Source: Epinephelus fuscoguttatus
Taxonomy: Eukaryota > Chordata > Actinopteri > Perciformes > Serranidae
Direction of reading: 5' to 3'
DNA length: 64,000 bases
Assembly: GCF_011397635.1 (NCBI RefSeq)
Contig: NC_064772.1
Location: 13,841,035-13,905,034, forward strand
Position numbers and translations under genes: made by a program. Of this stretch, positions 11,181-22,194 are shown in pieces. Each line of letters starts with the position of its first letter. Position 1 is the first letter of the stretch. The notes under the pieces were generated by a model. The model searched no databases, was not told the DNA's origin, and was given only the letters and a program-made list of their open reading frames with translations.

Positions 11181-12434
11181 GTATGTTTTTAAGTATTTTA
11201 TCATTAAGTTTGAGCTCTGTACGCGCTGTTTTCGAGCCCTTTTGTCAGATATAATGCCATTTAGTAAAATTTATCAACTTTATCATCAGAAAATGACGAA
11301 AATAGCTCGCGCACAGCGTCATGTAGCGTGTAGGAAGGCAGCAAGCTGGCGACAACATCTGGACACTTGTGAGTTATTTGAGTTGACTTGATGTTTAACC
11401 AGGCGGATATGAATACAGTTTAAGAGTCATTAAATGTTCTTCAAGAGGCAGGCTACGTGCTTGGTATTTATTTACATTCAGCTATAAGTAAAACTCATAA
11501 TTTGCCCTAAGCACATTACACATTTCATTTACTCATTTCAGATAGACTTAATGTGAAGACAAATAAAAGGCAGTGTTACACAGTACATGATAATATCTGT
11601 CAAATCCACTGTCAGGTTGTCTAATTCACTTCACAGTTGACCAGTGTTAGTCTTGTACTTAAATAAAATCTTAATGCTACAGTGTAGTAAAAAACAGTAT
11701 CAACTATCGTTTATTTATGGAAAATAACTGAGTATTAAGCTCTTATGAGCAATGCCCTAAATTCACATTCATACAGGCTTGAATGACACATAATATATGA
11801 CATCAGCTACAAAAAAAAGGATGAAAAAAATCAGTAAAAAGAAATAACTGGCTGTGATCTGTCGAGAATAATTAACAGCAATAAAAACTGTAAAATGACA
11901 AATTAAAACAAACAAATAAACAAACCTGCCATGAATTGAGAATATATAACAACAACAAAATGTAGTAAAATAAAAACAATTAATAATGATCATGTCTGTA
12001 ATTTTCCCAAAGCAGGAACACTGTACAGCAACATATCATCTAACGTACACATGCACAAATATTCCAAAGGACACATATCTCTCTGATTTCAACACCTCTT
12101 GTAACTTATTCCATTTACTTGGTGGGGGGAAAAAAAACCCAAAAACTAAAAGCTATTTTACCAAGTTCAGTGCTGATCTCAGGAGTTACCCCGTTACAAC
12201 TAAAAATCCTGCAATCAAACTCTTACTTAGTTAGAAATAAAACAGTATGAGCATCATAATTAACATTAAATACCACACTGTACTCTCACTGCAGCATTTT
12301 ATGTATTGTATTATTTTAACTATTGATGCATTAATGTGTACACCACTTTAGAGTTGCAGCTGGTAGAGTTTGGGTAATTTTAATAGCTTGATATCAAACT
12401 TGGTAGCTTGATCCATATTAATAAATCTTCAGTT

Positions 12435-12508
12435 GATTATTTTTTTGGCATTGAAAATCAGAATCCTTGAAGATTATTTTTTTGGCATTGAAAATCAGAA
12501 TCCTTGAA
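12435..12508. repeat. Perfect 37-bp tandem duplication in rbis intron 1
   Basis: Bases 12435-12471 are repeated exactly at 12472-12508. The absence of differences points to a recent duplication or slippage. Confidence 0.95.
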
Positions 12509-13410
12509 GAACTAATGCTGTCAAATAAATGTAGTGGAGTAAGAAGTACAATATTTGCTTCCAAAGTGTAGTAGAGTGGAAATACAAAGTAGCATTAAAT
12601 AGAAATATTCAAGCAAAGTACAAGTACCTCAAAATTGTCCTTAGTTACATTCCAGCACTGCACTTCACTGTAGGATTTTGTTAAGTTAATAATACAGTGT
12701 ATCCAAATTTTGTTTACTTTTTTCATGTAGTAGGCCAATTTCCTTTATTTAAAGGTTTAAAGCACATTACATTGTATCGTACATGTATTGGTCTAAAAGT
12801 TTCTGTAAAGCTTATTATCTTTACCACTACTGTTGCTGCTAGTGCATTATATTAATTTGAAAGATGCATTTCTCAAAAGCAACTTGTATTTTTCTTTTTT
12901 CCCCTCCACCAACCCAAGTGACTGTCAGTCAGACTGTTGGGGTGAGAGTTTGTTTTGTTTACGGTGCAACTCTTGGTAAATGTCTAGACACTGTCGTGCA
13001 TGAAACTGCAAGGAGGTCAGCTGCAAATTGGAAAAATGCCCAAATTGGTGTGTTTGACGTCTATTTATGCCGCATTCAGAGTCACTTAATGAGCCTTATT
13101 AATACACCATCTGAACCCCTTGACCCTGTTCAAGTTATATGACTCACTGTCTCAAGGAGTGAGCTTTTGGCAGAAACAGAGGTGTTGCTAATCAGGTGGC
13201 TGCTGAGTGTAGGAGGCATGTGGAGAGGCTGGAACAATCTCAGCATTAGTCTTTTTAGAGCAAGTAGTGAGCCTGCGTGATCAATGTGGAAACCATCACT
13301 TTAGAGCACTGGCTAAAGAAAAAATACATGATAAAACAGAGGCTATGTTATAGAAAGGAAATCTCTCCTGTGAGCCTATCATGCTGACTGTTGTTCTCTC
13401 CTCAGGTAAC

Positions 13411-13909
13411 ATGGGGAAGAATAAACAAAAGGGGAAGAAGCAGAAGAACGTCTTTCAAGTGGCAAACAAGCACATGAAGCACAAGAACAAAGCAAAACCT
13501 GTCACAACGACGCTCAAACACGTGAGATCTCTTTCTTCCTTCTTTCCTACTTGCATATATTTTGTATTCTCCCTTGTATGTTGTATTAAATGCAGCTGCT
13601 CTAGCATACGGTAATTTGTGGCTTCACAGATCAATGCAGTGAAAAATGAGAAGGTGGAAAACCTCAATCAAATCTTCACAGAAGTCCAGAGGGACGTTAA
13701 GAGCATTTCCAAGTCTGTTGCTCCTGCACCAAAGAAACAAACACAGGTAGGAAGTTGTAACGTTTGAACATGTAAAACTTGTATTCATCATCCAGCATTT
13801 TAATCCTCTTGATATAACTAATCCTTTTTTGTCTTTTTAGGTTGTCAGAGAGCCACCAAAGGAATCTGTAAATGTTGACAGTGCTGCTCAGCTCTTTTCC
13901 CAGCTATAA
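13411..13909 (+). CDS. rbis: Ribosomal biogenesis factor RBIS (C8orf59 homologue), three coding exons
   Basis: Coding exons are 13411-13521, 13630-13746 and 13841-13909, joined by GT-AG introns of 108 and 94 nt. They encode 98 residues, against 100 in human RBIS. The basic N-terminus MGKNKQKGKKQKNVFQVANK, the motif KAKPVTT (residues 29-35) and the C-terminal VNVDSAAQLFSQL match the family. Human RBIS is a nucleolar protein involved in 60S ribosomal subunit production. The product is Lys-rich with no membrane segment. A non-coding first exon lies 2.2 kb upstream. The nearest AATAAA (13908-13913) overlaps the stop codon and I found no other canonical signal before 14088, so the 3' UTR is either very short or extends into the adjoining MITE. 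The neighbourhood with a carbonic anhydrase agrees with human 8q21.2, where RBIS lies beside CA13-CA1-CA3-CA2. Confidence 0.93.
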
Positions 13910-14087
13910 TAAACCATGAAAGTGGGACTGTCATAAAGTCTGAGGACAAACGCAGTGACTGACTGTTGTATGTCTCTCCATGTTGGACATGTGATATAAC
14001 AAAGTTGGTTTACTTCTGATGTATTTTGACACTCTGTGCCAAAATGAGGATTGTAGATACATTGGGGTTTATGCATGAAAGTAAAAC

Positions 14088-14609
14088 CAGTGTGTAGGAT
14101 TTAGGGGAATATATTGGCAAAAAATGTGATATTATATAAGAAGTACATTTTCTGTAGTGTATAATCACCTGAAAAAAAAAAACTGTTGTGTTTTCGTGAC
14201 CTTAGAATGAGGTGTTATGTCTACATAGGGAGCAGGTCCTCGTCTACAGAGTCTGCCATATTGTATCGGCATGTTTCTACAGTAGACCAGAATGGACAAA
14301 CCAAATACTGGCTCTAGATAGTGCCATTTCCGTTTTCTTGTCGATCACCACAGTAAGCAACCCCTCCATGATGAGAGCATTGGAAAAACACAGATTTTTT
14401 TTTTTTTTTTTTTTTTAAGTGAAACTGCTTTATTCAGTATTTTTACCGGTTTAAATCACCTGGTTAGTTTTAGAGAGGAGGAAACCGCTGCAGAGAATTC
14501 ACTTCCTGGTAAAAATCTCCTGAACAATGACCAAAATAAGTTTGAGCAGAGTGCAATCTGCAATCTTCACTGCTAGATACCACTAAATCCCCCTAAATCT
14601 TACACAGTG
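14088..14609. mobile_element. MITE-like element with terminal inverted repeats
   Basis: The left end CAGTGTGTAGGATTTAGGGG is mirrored by the reverse complement of the right end (CACTGTGTAAGATTTAGGGG). An internal T-run lies at 14395-14416. No convincing target duplication was found. It abuts the rbis 3' end. The ends look hAT-like, but the superfamily is not proven. Confidence 0.6.
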
Positions 14610-16200
14610 TTCCTTTAAGCCCTCTGTATATTCAGTGCAAAAAAATGTAATCAGTTGACAGATTTGTGCTCTGTCAATTGTGTCATTGTTTCAGATGCAA
14701 AGGATGTTTTTTTATCTTTATTGATGAAGAGTCTTTTGTATAGAAATGTATTCTTTTTCTTCGAGCTGCAACTAATTATTAATCTGCTTAATACTTTCTT
14801 GATTAATTTATAACTTCTTGTTTTTAAGATAGCAGAAAAAAATAAATAACTGCCCTTACAATAAACAATAAACAGTCCGAAACAAAAATGTATTCCGTTA
14901 ACTTCATGTATATTGAAGAACGTTAGCAAATCTTCACATTTGAGCAAAATGAAGCACTTTTGCTTTGAAAAATGACTGAAATGATTAATCATTAAAAGAA
15001 AAAATCCTCTATTGATTTGCAGTCAATCGATGTAGTCATTTTAACTTTGTCTTTATTAAACAGTGCTGATACAGTTTCCTCATTACTCATCATCTTAAAT
15101 CTGAACATTAAAGTTTCTTGTCATTTCTAGACAAAACATTTACAAAAAAACTTTATATAACCATGTGCACTTTACCATATGCTTTGAGTTTTGTTTTGCA
15201 AAGCAGTTCAAGGTTTTCACACCCTTTTTTCATGCTTTTCATACCTTGGATTTGGTGTAAATGAAGTCACAAAGGAGATGATTGTGACTTGTGCTGGTTG
15301 TACTGATGAAAGTGTTTGCTTCAAAGAATTTTGTCCTCATGGAAATCATTAAGATTTCAAGTAGAAGTTTGCAAAAACAGAATTTAAATGAGGAATTCAC
15401 ACATGTAGTTTCATTAAATAGTATGTTTAAAGCTGCTTTTGTCATGGAGGTGCTGTTTGAACTCGTTTTGAGGCCGTGGTTTTTCTGCACTGGACTGAAT
15501 CATTCTGTCAGGCATTTCTGATATTCCGTCCACCCCCGTATGTACAAGCTATCTATTTCAGGGCTTCACACTGTCATTTCTATTAGGACTGCACCTGAAG
15601 ATGAAGTATAGATTTTTCGGCTCCACCTGCGAGCAGTGGGCTGTTATCAGTATGCTGCTGCTGCATCCTGTTGTAGCAACTTGACATTAGAGGTCACGGG
15701 TGTACCAGTGCCCGGCTGATTGCTTGTCTTCATGCCGACCTCTGACTGAGTTAGTTGGTCAATACATCTGGAGAAAGGTGAAAGCTTGGGTGAGGCTGGT
15801 AAACAGACCAATGTATGTTGGGATAAACAAGTTAGGAAGAAGGTTTTCAAGGTGAGATGACTTGAATGAAGGTTTATTTTATTCTCCAGTGGATGTTCAG
15901 GTACTGAATAGCTTAAACATGCAGCGACTAATTGTTGTGACCTCTTTGTGGGTGGCAGAGACAAGCTGTAACCAAAACTGCTATCACTTTTGAAGTCGAT
16001 CTGATGACTATTCTTCTCAACATTTGACATATTTATTAAATATTAGTTTTGTTGTTTCTAGCCAGCAGGATAGCTTATGTCAGGGGTGGTATGGTCAGGT
16101 TCAGTTGTAATGCTATGTTATAATCGACCACACTAGGGTTAAGATGGTGTCCAGTTAAGCAACGAAATTAAAATAGCTGATTTTTTTCCCTCTCCACGCC
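14610..16200. other. AT-rich intergenic DNA
   Basis: No gene, RNA gene or bounded repeat is recognised downstream of rbis here. Confidence 0.4.
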
Positions 16201-16204
16201 AGGG

Positions 16205-17745
16205 ACAGACGTGGACAGAGGTATTATGTTCTTGGGTTGTCCATTTGTATGTGCGTCTGTCTGTCCCATGCTTGTGAATGCAATATCTGAAGAACACCTA
16301 AGGGAATTTCTTCAAATTTGGCAGAAATGTTCACTTTGAATCAGAGCTTAATTAATGTGTTTTTGATGGTCAAGGGACAAAGGTCAAGGTCACTCTGACC
16401 ATGCATTCTCATTCTCGTGACTGCGATACCTCAAGAACACTATGAGGGAATTTCTTCAAATTTGGCACAAATGTTCACATGGACTCAATAATGAATGTTT
16501 ATTTTTTTGTAGTCACAGGTCAAAGGTCACTGTGACCTTGCCTGTCTCATTCCTGTGAGCATGATATCTCAAAAATACCTCTAGGGAGTTTCTTAAAAAT
16601 TGGCACAAATGTCTCACTGATGAACTGATTGGATATGGATGGTGAAGGTTGCTGTGACCTTGCATCTATTTAATTCTCTTGAATGTGATATCTCAAGACC
16701 AGCCTCACTGTGCACTCACACCAAAAGCGTCATGAGTGTCATAAGTGGCTGGCAGCCATTCATTTTCAATGTACGCTTGCTACGAAGGGTGTCAGGGGCG
16801 TCGGCTGCAGCAAGCGGTGCGATGCCAACGACCAGAGTGTCAAGTAGAAGTTGAGAGAAGCTGAACTTTATGCAAATGAGCAGCACCACTGCCGAAGCAG
16901 CAGCCAATTGCAGACCTGGATTTTGTACGAGCCGGTGAAATTCACTGTGGAGGTGCCGGGCTTGCAGGACTCTGTGGACCCAGACAGCCCGACGGCTCCG
17001 GGCCCTGTGTTTCCTCAGCAAATACACCGATGCAGTACAAAGGAGGTTTCCGAAAGTGCGATTAATGAGCTCCCGCTTATTTATCACCAATTACATTTCT
17101 CAGTGGTCCTACATGCCAACAGGAGGGTAAAATTATAATTATAAAGGACTCATAAAGGCTATATTGACTGTGTTCATTAGCGTTATTTTAATTGTGTAAT
17201 GAAAGTCATGGACAATACAAAGTGAAGACATAAATGATATATTTGTTCATCCTTGTAAAGTGAACAGCCGTGTCAGCCTTGATGGACGCATCTACAGCCC
17301 CCCCTTTGGCCGCTAAAAGCGCCTGCTGGAGCTGCTGCCAGGCAGCGCGATGCCAGCAACCTGAGCGACCGCTGGCGCTCATGACGCTTTTGGTGTGCAT
17401 GCACAGTCAGGGAATTTCTTCAAATTTGGCACAACTGTTCACTTGGACTTGAGGGTGAACAATTAGGTTTTGATGGTCAAGGGTCAAAGGTCAAAGTTGC
17501 TGTGACCTTGTGTTCATCTCATTCTTATGAATGCAATATCTCAAGAACAGGGAGAAGAGCAAATTTCTTCAACTTTGGCAGAGATGTCCACATGGACTCA
17601 ACAATGACCTGATTATTTTTTGGTGGTTTTAAGGTCAAGGTCACTGTGACCTTGTCTGTCTCATTCTTGTGAAGGTGATATCTCAAGAATACCTTGAGGG
17701 AATTTCTTAAAATTAGCACAAACTAGCCAGTGGGATACACACATG
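16205..17745 (+). repeat. Tandem ~140-bp repeat with nuclear-receptor-like sites
   Basis: About six degenerate units marked by GATATCTCAAGAACA-like words (near 16281, 16424, 16562, 16688, 17534 and 17677), each followed by GGGAATTTCTTCAAATTTGG and a GGTCAAGGTCACTGTGACC-like block. The array is split by a Harbinger element at 16708-17406, and the units resume exactly across it. Confidence 0.8.
16708..17406 (-). mobile_element. Non-autonomous PIF/Harbinger element, 699 bp
   Basis: The terminal inverted repeats are 29 bp with two mismatches (CTGTGCA..CACACCAAAAGC). They are flanked by a 3-bp duplication TCA at 16705-16707 and 17407-17409, the size expected for PIF/Harbinger. The minus strand around 16910-17015 encodes a peptide (RAVWVHRVLQARHLHSEFHR) resembling the N-terminal region of Harbinger transposases. 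The DDE catalytic part is missing, so the element cannot move on its own. Confidence 0.8.
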
Positions 17746-18010
17746 CACCAATATGCAAATGTGTTCGGACAGTCTACCACAGCAAACCAGAGAGAAGCTC
17801 AGATTACAGCACACACAGGAGGTAGCACCAGTGATGTAGTGGAGAGTATGTGCAGGTAAACGGGGTATACCCACCTCTTTTTCTGGCCGTTTATACCCAC
17901 CTATAAGCCAGAAACCTGTTGGAATACATAGGGGAATATACCCACTTCCTCCTCTGTAATCTACCCATCTACCTTGTAGGTTAGCACACCCACCTCATCA
18001 ACAACACTAA

Positions 18011-18710
18011 GGGCCTGTCCCAATACCCCACCTTAGCCCTACCATTTGGCCCTACCCCTACATTTGCGCATTCCCGCAAGGGGTAGGCGTGTCCCAACTC
18101 CTTTTTGCGTGTAGGGGTAGGGGGCATAACGAGGGGTAGTGGGTATGAAAGTAGCCCTTCGGAACGAGGGATTTCAGATGCTGACTTGCCAGCGATGGGT
18201 AGACGTCGCCATGGCTACCACCGAGCAAGAGACAGGGAAAAAAGTCCATACATAGCTAACGTTACCGTCGTCAGGTTGCTTGTTAGCTAGCTAGCTTGCA
18301 CTATCTGTCGTCTGTCATCTGTCCTGTTCTGCAAAATTGTCGGATTTTTCACATTACAATAACACGCCAGCTAGTATAGCTATGCTGCCTCGTAATGTTA
18401 GCTGGTTAGCTAGCTATCTAGCTAGCAGAAGTTCCCTGTTGTCTGTTGTTCATCAAACGAAGCATGATGAATAATGCAAATGCAAACGGTAGGATGAATT
18501 CAACTGGAGACTCCATTGTAGATGCCAGTTGAAAATGTAGATGGCTCGCAGCTTCCTGTTTAAAATAGTTTAAAATGCGTGAACGTAACCGACTTGGTGA
18601 CGTAGTGAGTGGTGTCCCAATTCCTAGGGAAAGATTTCAACCCCTACCCCTTGTTGCTTCATTTCAAGGGCCAAGGGGTAGTGGGCAAGGGGGGGTATTG
18701 GGATTGGGCC
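18011..18710. mobile_element. MITE with TAA target duplication, 700 bp
   Basis: The left end GGGCCTGTCCCAATACCCC pairs imperfectly with the reverse complement of the right end (GGCCCAATCCCAATACCCC). A TAA duplication is present at 18008-18010 and 18711-18713. A 3-bp TNA duplication suggests PIF/Harbinger or ISL2EU-like mobilisation. The interior has stacked GTTAGCTAGC words and no transposase frame. Confidence 0.7.
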
Positions 18711-18886
18711 TAAACCACTGGGTAGAATATTATCTGCTCAGGATGCCATCACTCCACTATATCTTTACATAGCAAATAGTGGTTTGCTGCCGTATCAATG
18801 CTCTGAATGATGCTTACAGAACATTTACAGTTGTAACCCATAAAAACAAAACAATGAGCTGAAAGATGCTAAAATGCTACACAAAG

Positions 18887-19068
18887 GGGGCGTTGGTGGC
18901 TTAGTGGTAGAGCAGGCGTCCCATATACAAGGCTGTTGCCGCAGCAGCCCGGGTTAGACTCCAGCTTGTGGCCCTTTGCTGCATGTCACTCCCTCTCTCT
19001 CCCCCCTTTACACTTAACTGTCCTATCAATTAAAGGCAAAATGGCCCAAAAAAAATATCTTAAAAAAA
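18887..19068 (+). mobile_element. tRNA-derived SINE
   Basis: A box-like TGGCTTAGTGGTAGAGCAGG and B box-like GGGTTAGACTCC occur near the 5' end, followed by a C/T-rich body and an A-rich tail. It is flanked by a 16-bp target duplication (18871-18886 and 19069-19084) with a single difference. It is a retrotransposed SINE and not a functional tRNA gene. Confidence 0.88.
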
Positions 19069-19084
19069 AAAATGCTACGCAAAG

Positions 19085-19990
19085 CTACGGGGAACTGCAA
19101 AGGGTTTGTCACTTGTGACTGACCCCTTTCACATTAAACGTTTTTGATCTTTTCTCATTGTGATTTGAGCTGCTTTAAATATAAATGTGTAACTGTATGA
19201 AGAGGGATGCTGCTGAAAAAGAGCAGCAAACCCCTTTTAGCATCAACAAAAGTTGCAAAAAACGACAGTAGAATCAGAGGAAATCTCAATAAACATGAAA
19301 AGATTTGGTCTGAAATGCATCAGATCTGCGCCTTCAGGGCAGGAACATTTATTTCTAATAGAGAGGAAAAGGTTTTCACTTGGAAACGATTGGCGAGGAG
19401 AGTGTAGCAGATGCAGTGTTAAGGTGTCAGGTGCTCCCCACTGTGATCCAGATGGCTGCACCACAGCACAGGCAGTGGGGTTGCACCGCTACACACCCTG
19501 GGGAGACAGATATCATGCCAGCACACACAGACATTGAATTTTGAATGTAATCTACATGAGCTGGTAGGGGGTATCTGTGGTAGGGGCTGAGGGTGTGTTT
19601 GTGTGTTTGTGAGCCACTGAGTGTTGTTAGTCATTTCTGTCACTGTAAGTCATGCAAAGAAAACTTAAAACGTATTCCTTTGATCCAACTTCAAACTTTT
19701 GAACCATCAATTATACAAGAACTTGGCTCAGCGTGTGAGAGACGGAGACAAACAATGCTAATGATGCTATATTTTAGAACAGGGAATTGATTTTCATAAA
19801 TTAGATTCATAACTAAAATTGTGTCTCGAGAGAAAAAACACACCCAGACTCTTTTGATTGAACTTTATTAGTCAGTTGTTTAATTAGATGTAATCAAAAG
19901 TGTCATTTTAGACAACCACCAGAGTTGGAAATGTCCACAAGATGGTGCTCTGGATGGGCTTATCAATATGCATGGTGACAAGTGAGGAAG
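19085..19990. other. Intergenic DNA
   Basis: No gene or bounded repeat is recognised. The short frames in this stretch show no protein family features. Confidence 0.35.
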
Positions 19991-19999
19991 TGGATCTCT

Positions 20000-20038
20000 G
20001 TATGTGTGTGTGTGAGTGTGTGTGAGTGAGTGAGTGAG
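20000..20038. repeat. GT/GAGT-rich simple repeat
   Basis: Mixed TGTG and TGAG units end in four GAGT repeats. Confidence 0.85.
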
Positions 20039-20218
20039 GCTCGCTGAATGCCAATAAGAAGCTGAAGGCCTATTTGCAGTATGTCATTCCCACCACACAG
20101 CTGGGTTTTTCACTCTGACAGGACTAGCAGCAAAAGGTTATAGCACCTGCACTCCTCCCTGTGACAGAAATAAGAATCACTGTGTTTGTCTGTGCAGGAC
20201 AGGAGAGACAGACATGGA

Positions 20219-20219
<1 letters not shown>

Positions 20220-20278
<59 letters not shown>
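20220..20278. repeat. (GT)n microsatellite
   Basis: About 29 uninterrupted GT units, the longest dinucleotide run in the window. A T-run follows at 20305-20324. Confidence 0.95.
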
Positions 20279-20279
<1 letters not shown>

Positions 20280-20329
20280 GTCTGCTCGTATGTGCCTATG
20301 CAGATTTTTTTTTTTTTTTTTTTTACAGC

Positions 20330-21480
20330 CATTTCAGATCGCAGCAGTTGTCTTAACCCAGACATCAGTGTTTTCGAAAGCCTTGGTGGTGATAGACTCT
20401 TCTCTCTGAACTTCTCACTGCTCAACTTTTTTGGATAAACATGAATGCTGTTAGTTGGCAAGGACATGCATTATCAGCTTTAATGTCCTAATGAATTATG
20501 CTTTTAAATGCTTAATGCTTTTCTGAAGGCTTGTCAGGAGAGAACATGGTGGACCTTTTTCAATGGAAAGCAACCTTGAATTTGAAACAAATGTGCAAAT
20601 ATGATGTTTTAAAGGTCAAAAAGTCATTCACGTGAAATTCTAATTTCTCATTCTGCTGCATATCTGATAAATCTGGCTGAAAACAATACATGTTACTCAT
20701 AAAATTCTCCTTAGGGAACGTACCTTATTTATCAGAGGAGGGGGGTGGCTTGGGTGTGACTATTTTTCCTCGAGCCTTCCTGATTGACTGAGGGAAAATG
20801 CATGACCTTTCCTCCACCAAAAAATAATCATATATTATTTTTGAATATTCAAACCAAATGTATTGAGCCATTGAAAACTGTACACAACAGTGGCCATGTC
20901 AGATTAGATTTTGAAAAAGTACACTTTGATGTTTAAAAGTTGAAAACAAAATAGTGGAGTTAAAAAAGCAAGCCTTGATATTTCACAATTATTTCGTTTA
21001 TGCATGCAGCAGTGCAGAATTTATTGTTTATTACAGGATCTGGTTAGTGCAAAGGATTTAATTTTTGGCGATATTTGAAATGAGATGTAGAATTAAGCAA
21101 TTTTTAAAATGGAAGCCTTTATCGAACTTGATGTTAATTTTTATTTTTACAGTTTCTGACTGAGATATAGATAGTGTAATTTTGGTATTTCTTAAATAAA
21201 ACATGCCTCCTAGAGGGATTCAGAAAGTATTTAAAGCCCCCCTCCAGCCAGTTTTACCTCCTGTTTAATAATTAACGTTCTTTCCTATGAGAGAATGGAG
21301 GTGTTTTTAATAGCTGGACATAATGTTTATCCAGCGGTTCCCAGCTGGTAGATTGTGGTCCAAAAGTGGGTAATGGGTCAATGGACAGCTACATGACAGT
21401 GACAACAAAATAGCTCAAGACATGGCCAAACGCAAGTATGACACTGAATATATTAAGCTGTGTGGACCTTGAACAAATGA
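20330..21480. other. AT-rich intergenic DNA
   Basis: I see no gene or bounded repeat here. Confidence 0.35.
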
Positions 21481-21484
21481 CTAA

Positions 21485-22190
21485 GGGTGCTTTCAGACCT
21501 AGAGTTGTCTTGCTTTGGTCTGAATCACGGACTAATTTGTTACAAAATTGCATAATTGCCTAGAGTTGGTTCGTGTTCTCACGGCAGCATTTACAAGCAG
21601 ATCAGATCAAATGCCTTGCATGAGAAAGCTGCTCTTGATTGGTCAGAATTTCCATGCCAGAAAAAGTGAAAAAAACGTCGAAGACACCTGTAACTTGTAC
21701 ACTTGCAAGATAAATGTGACACTTTCTAATGTCACAGTGGAGGGACAACTACGCAGGTTGATTTTAGCGCTGGTCATCGTGGACTATATTGCTGTCATTG
21801 TTCATTTTAGTCAAACCATACAGTTTGAAATGAGGCGCGGCTCCAACTAGAAAACAATGTTTTGATGCATTGGATGTGCTGAATGTTCATATTAAGGCAG
21901 TGCAGGAGGAGGCACACATTAATAATCCTCCAGGACTGTAACATGCTCATGTCTAACCCAAACAATGTGTCATGAGACTGCAGTTGGTTCGGATTGAAGT
22001 CGGAACACGAACCGCACCAGAGTTTGTTTGTGACCGGACCACCTCTTCAAGAAGGTCTCGTTCCGGTTGTTTTTGGTGCGCACTCGAGTGTGATTGCTGT
22101 GTTCACACCTGCCCAAATGAACCGCACTTAGGGCGCAAACAAACTTGAGTGCGATTGAAACGAACCAAACACGGCAGGTGTGAAAGCACC
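21485..22190. mobile_element. MITE-like element with GGTGCTTTCA termini
   Basis: The left end GGGTGCTTTCAGACCT is mirrored by the reverse complement of the right end (GGTGCTTTCACACCT). GAACC/GTTCG words are arranged symmetrically inside. The target duplication is unclear (TAA against TGA). No transposase frame is present. Confidence 0.6.
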
Positions 22191-22194
22191 TGAA

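Noticed and set aside
18887..18960. tRNA-like A and B boxes suggesting a tRNA gene
   Set aside because: The segment continues into a SINE body with an A-rich tail and is flanked by a 16-bp target duplication, so it is a SINE head.
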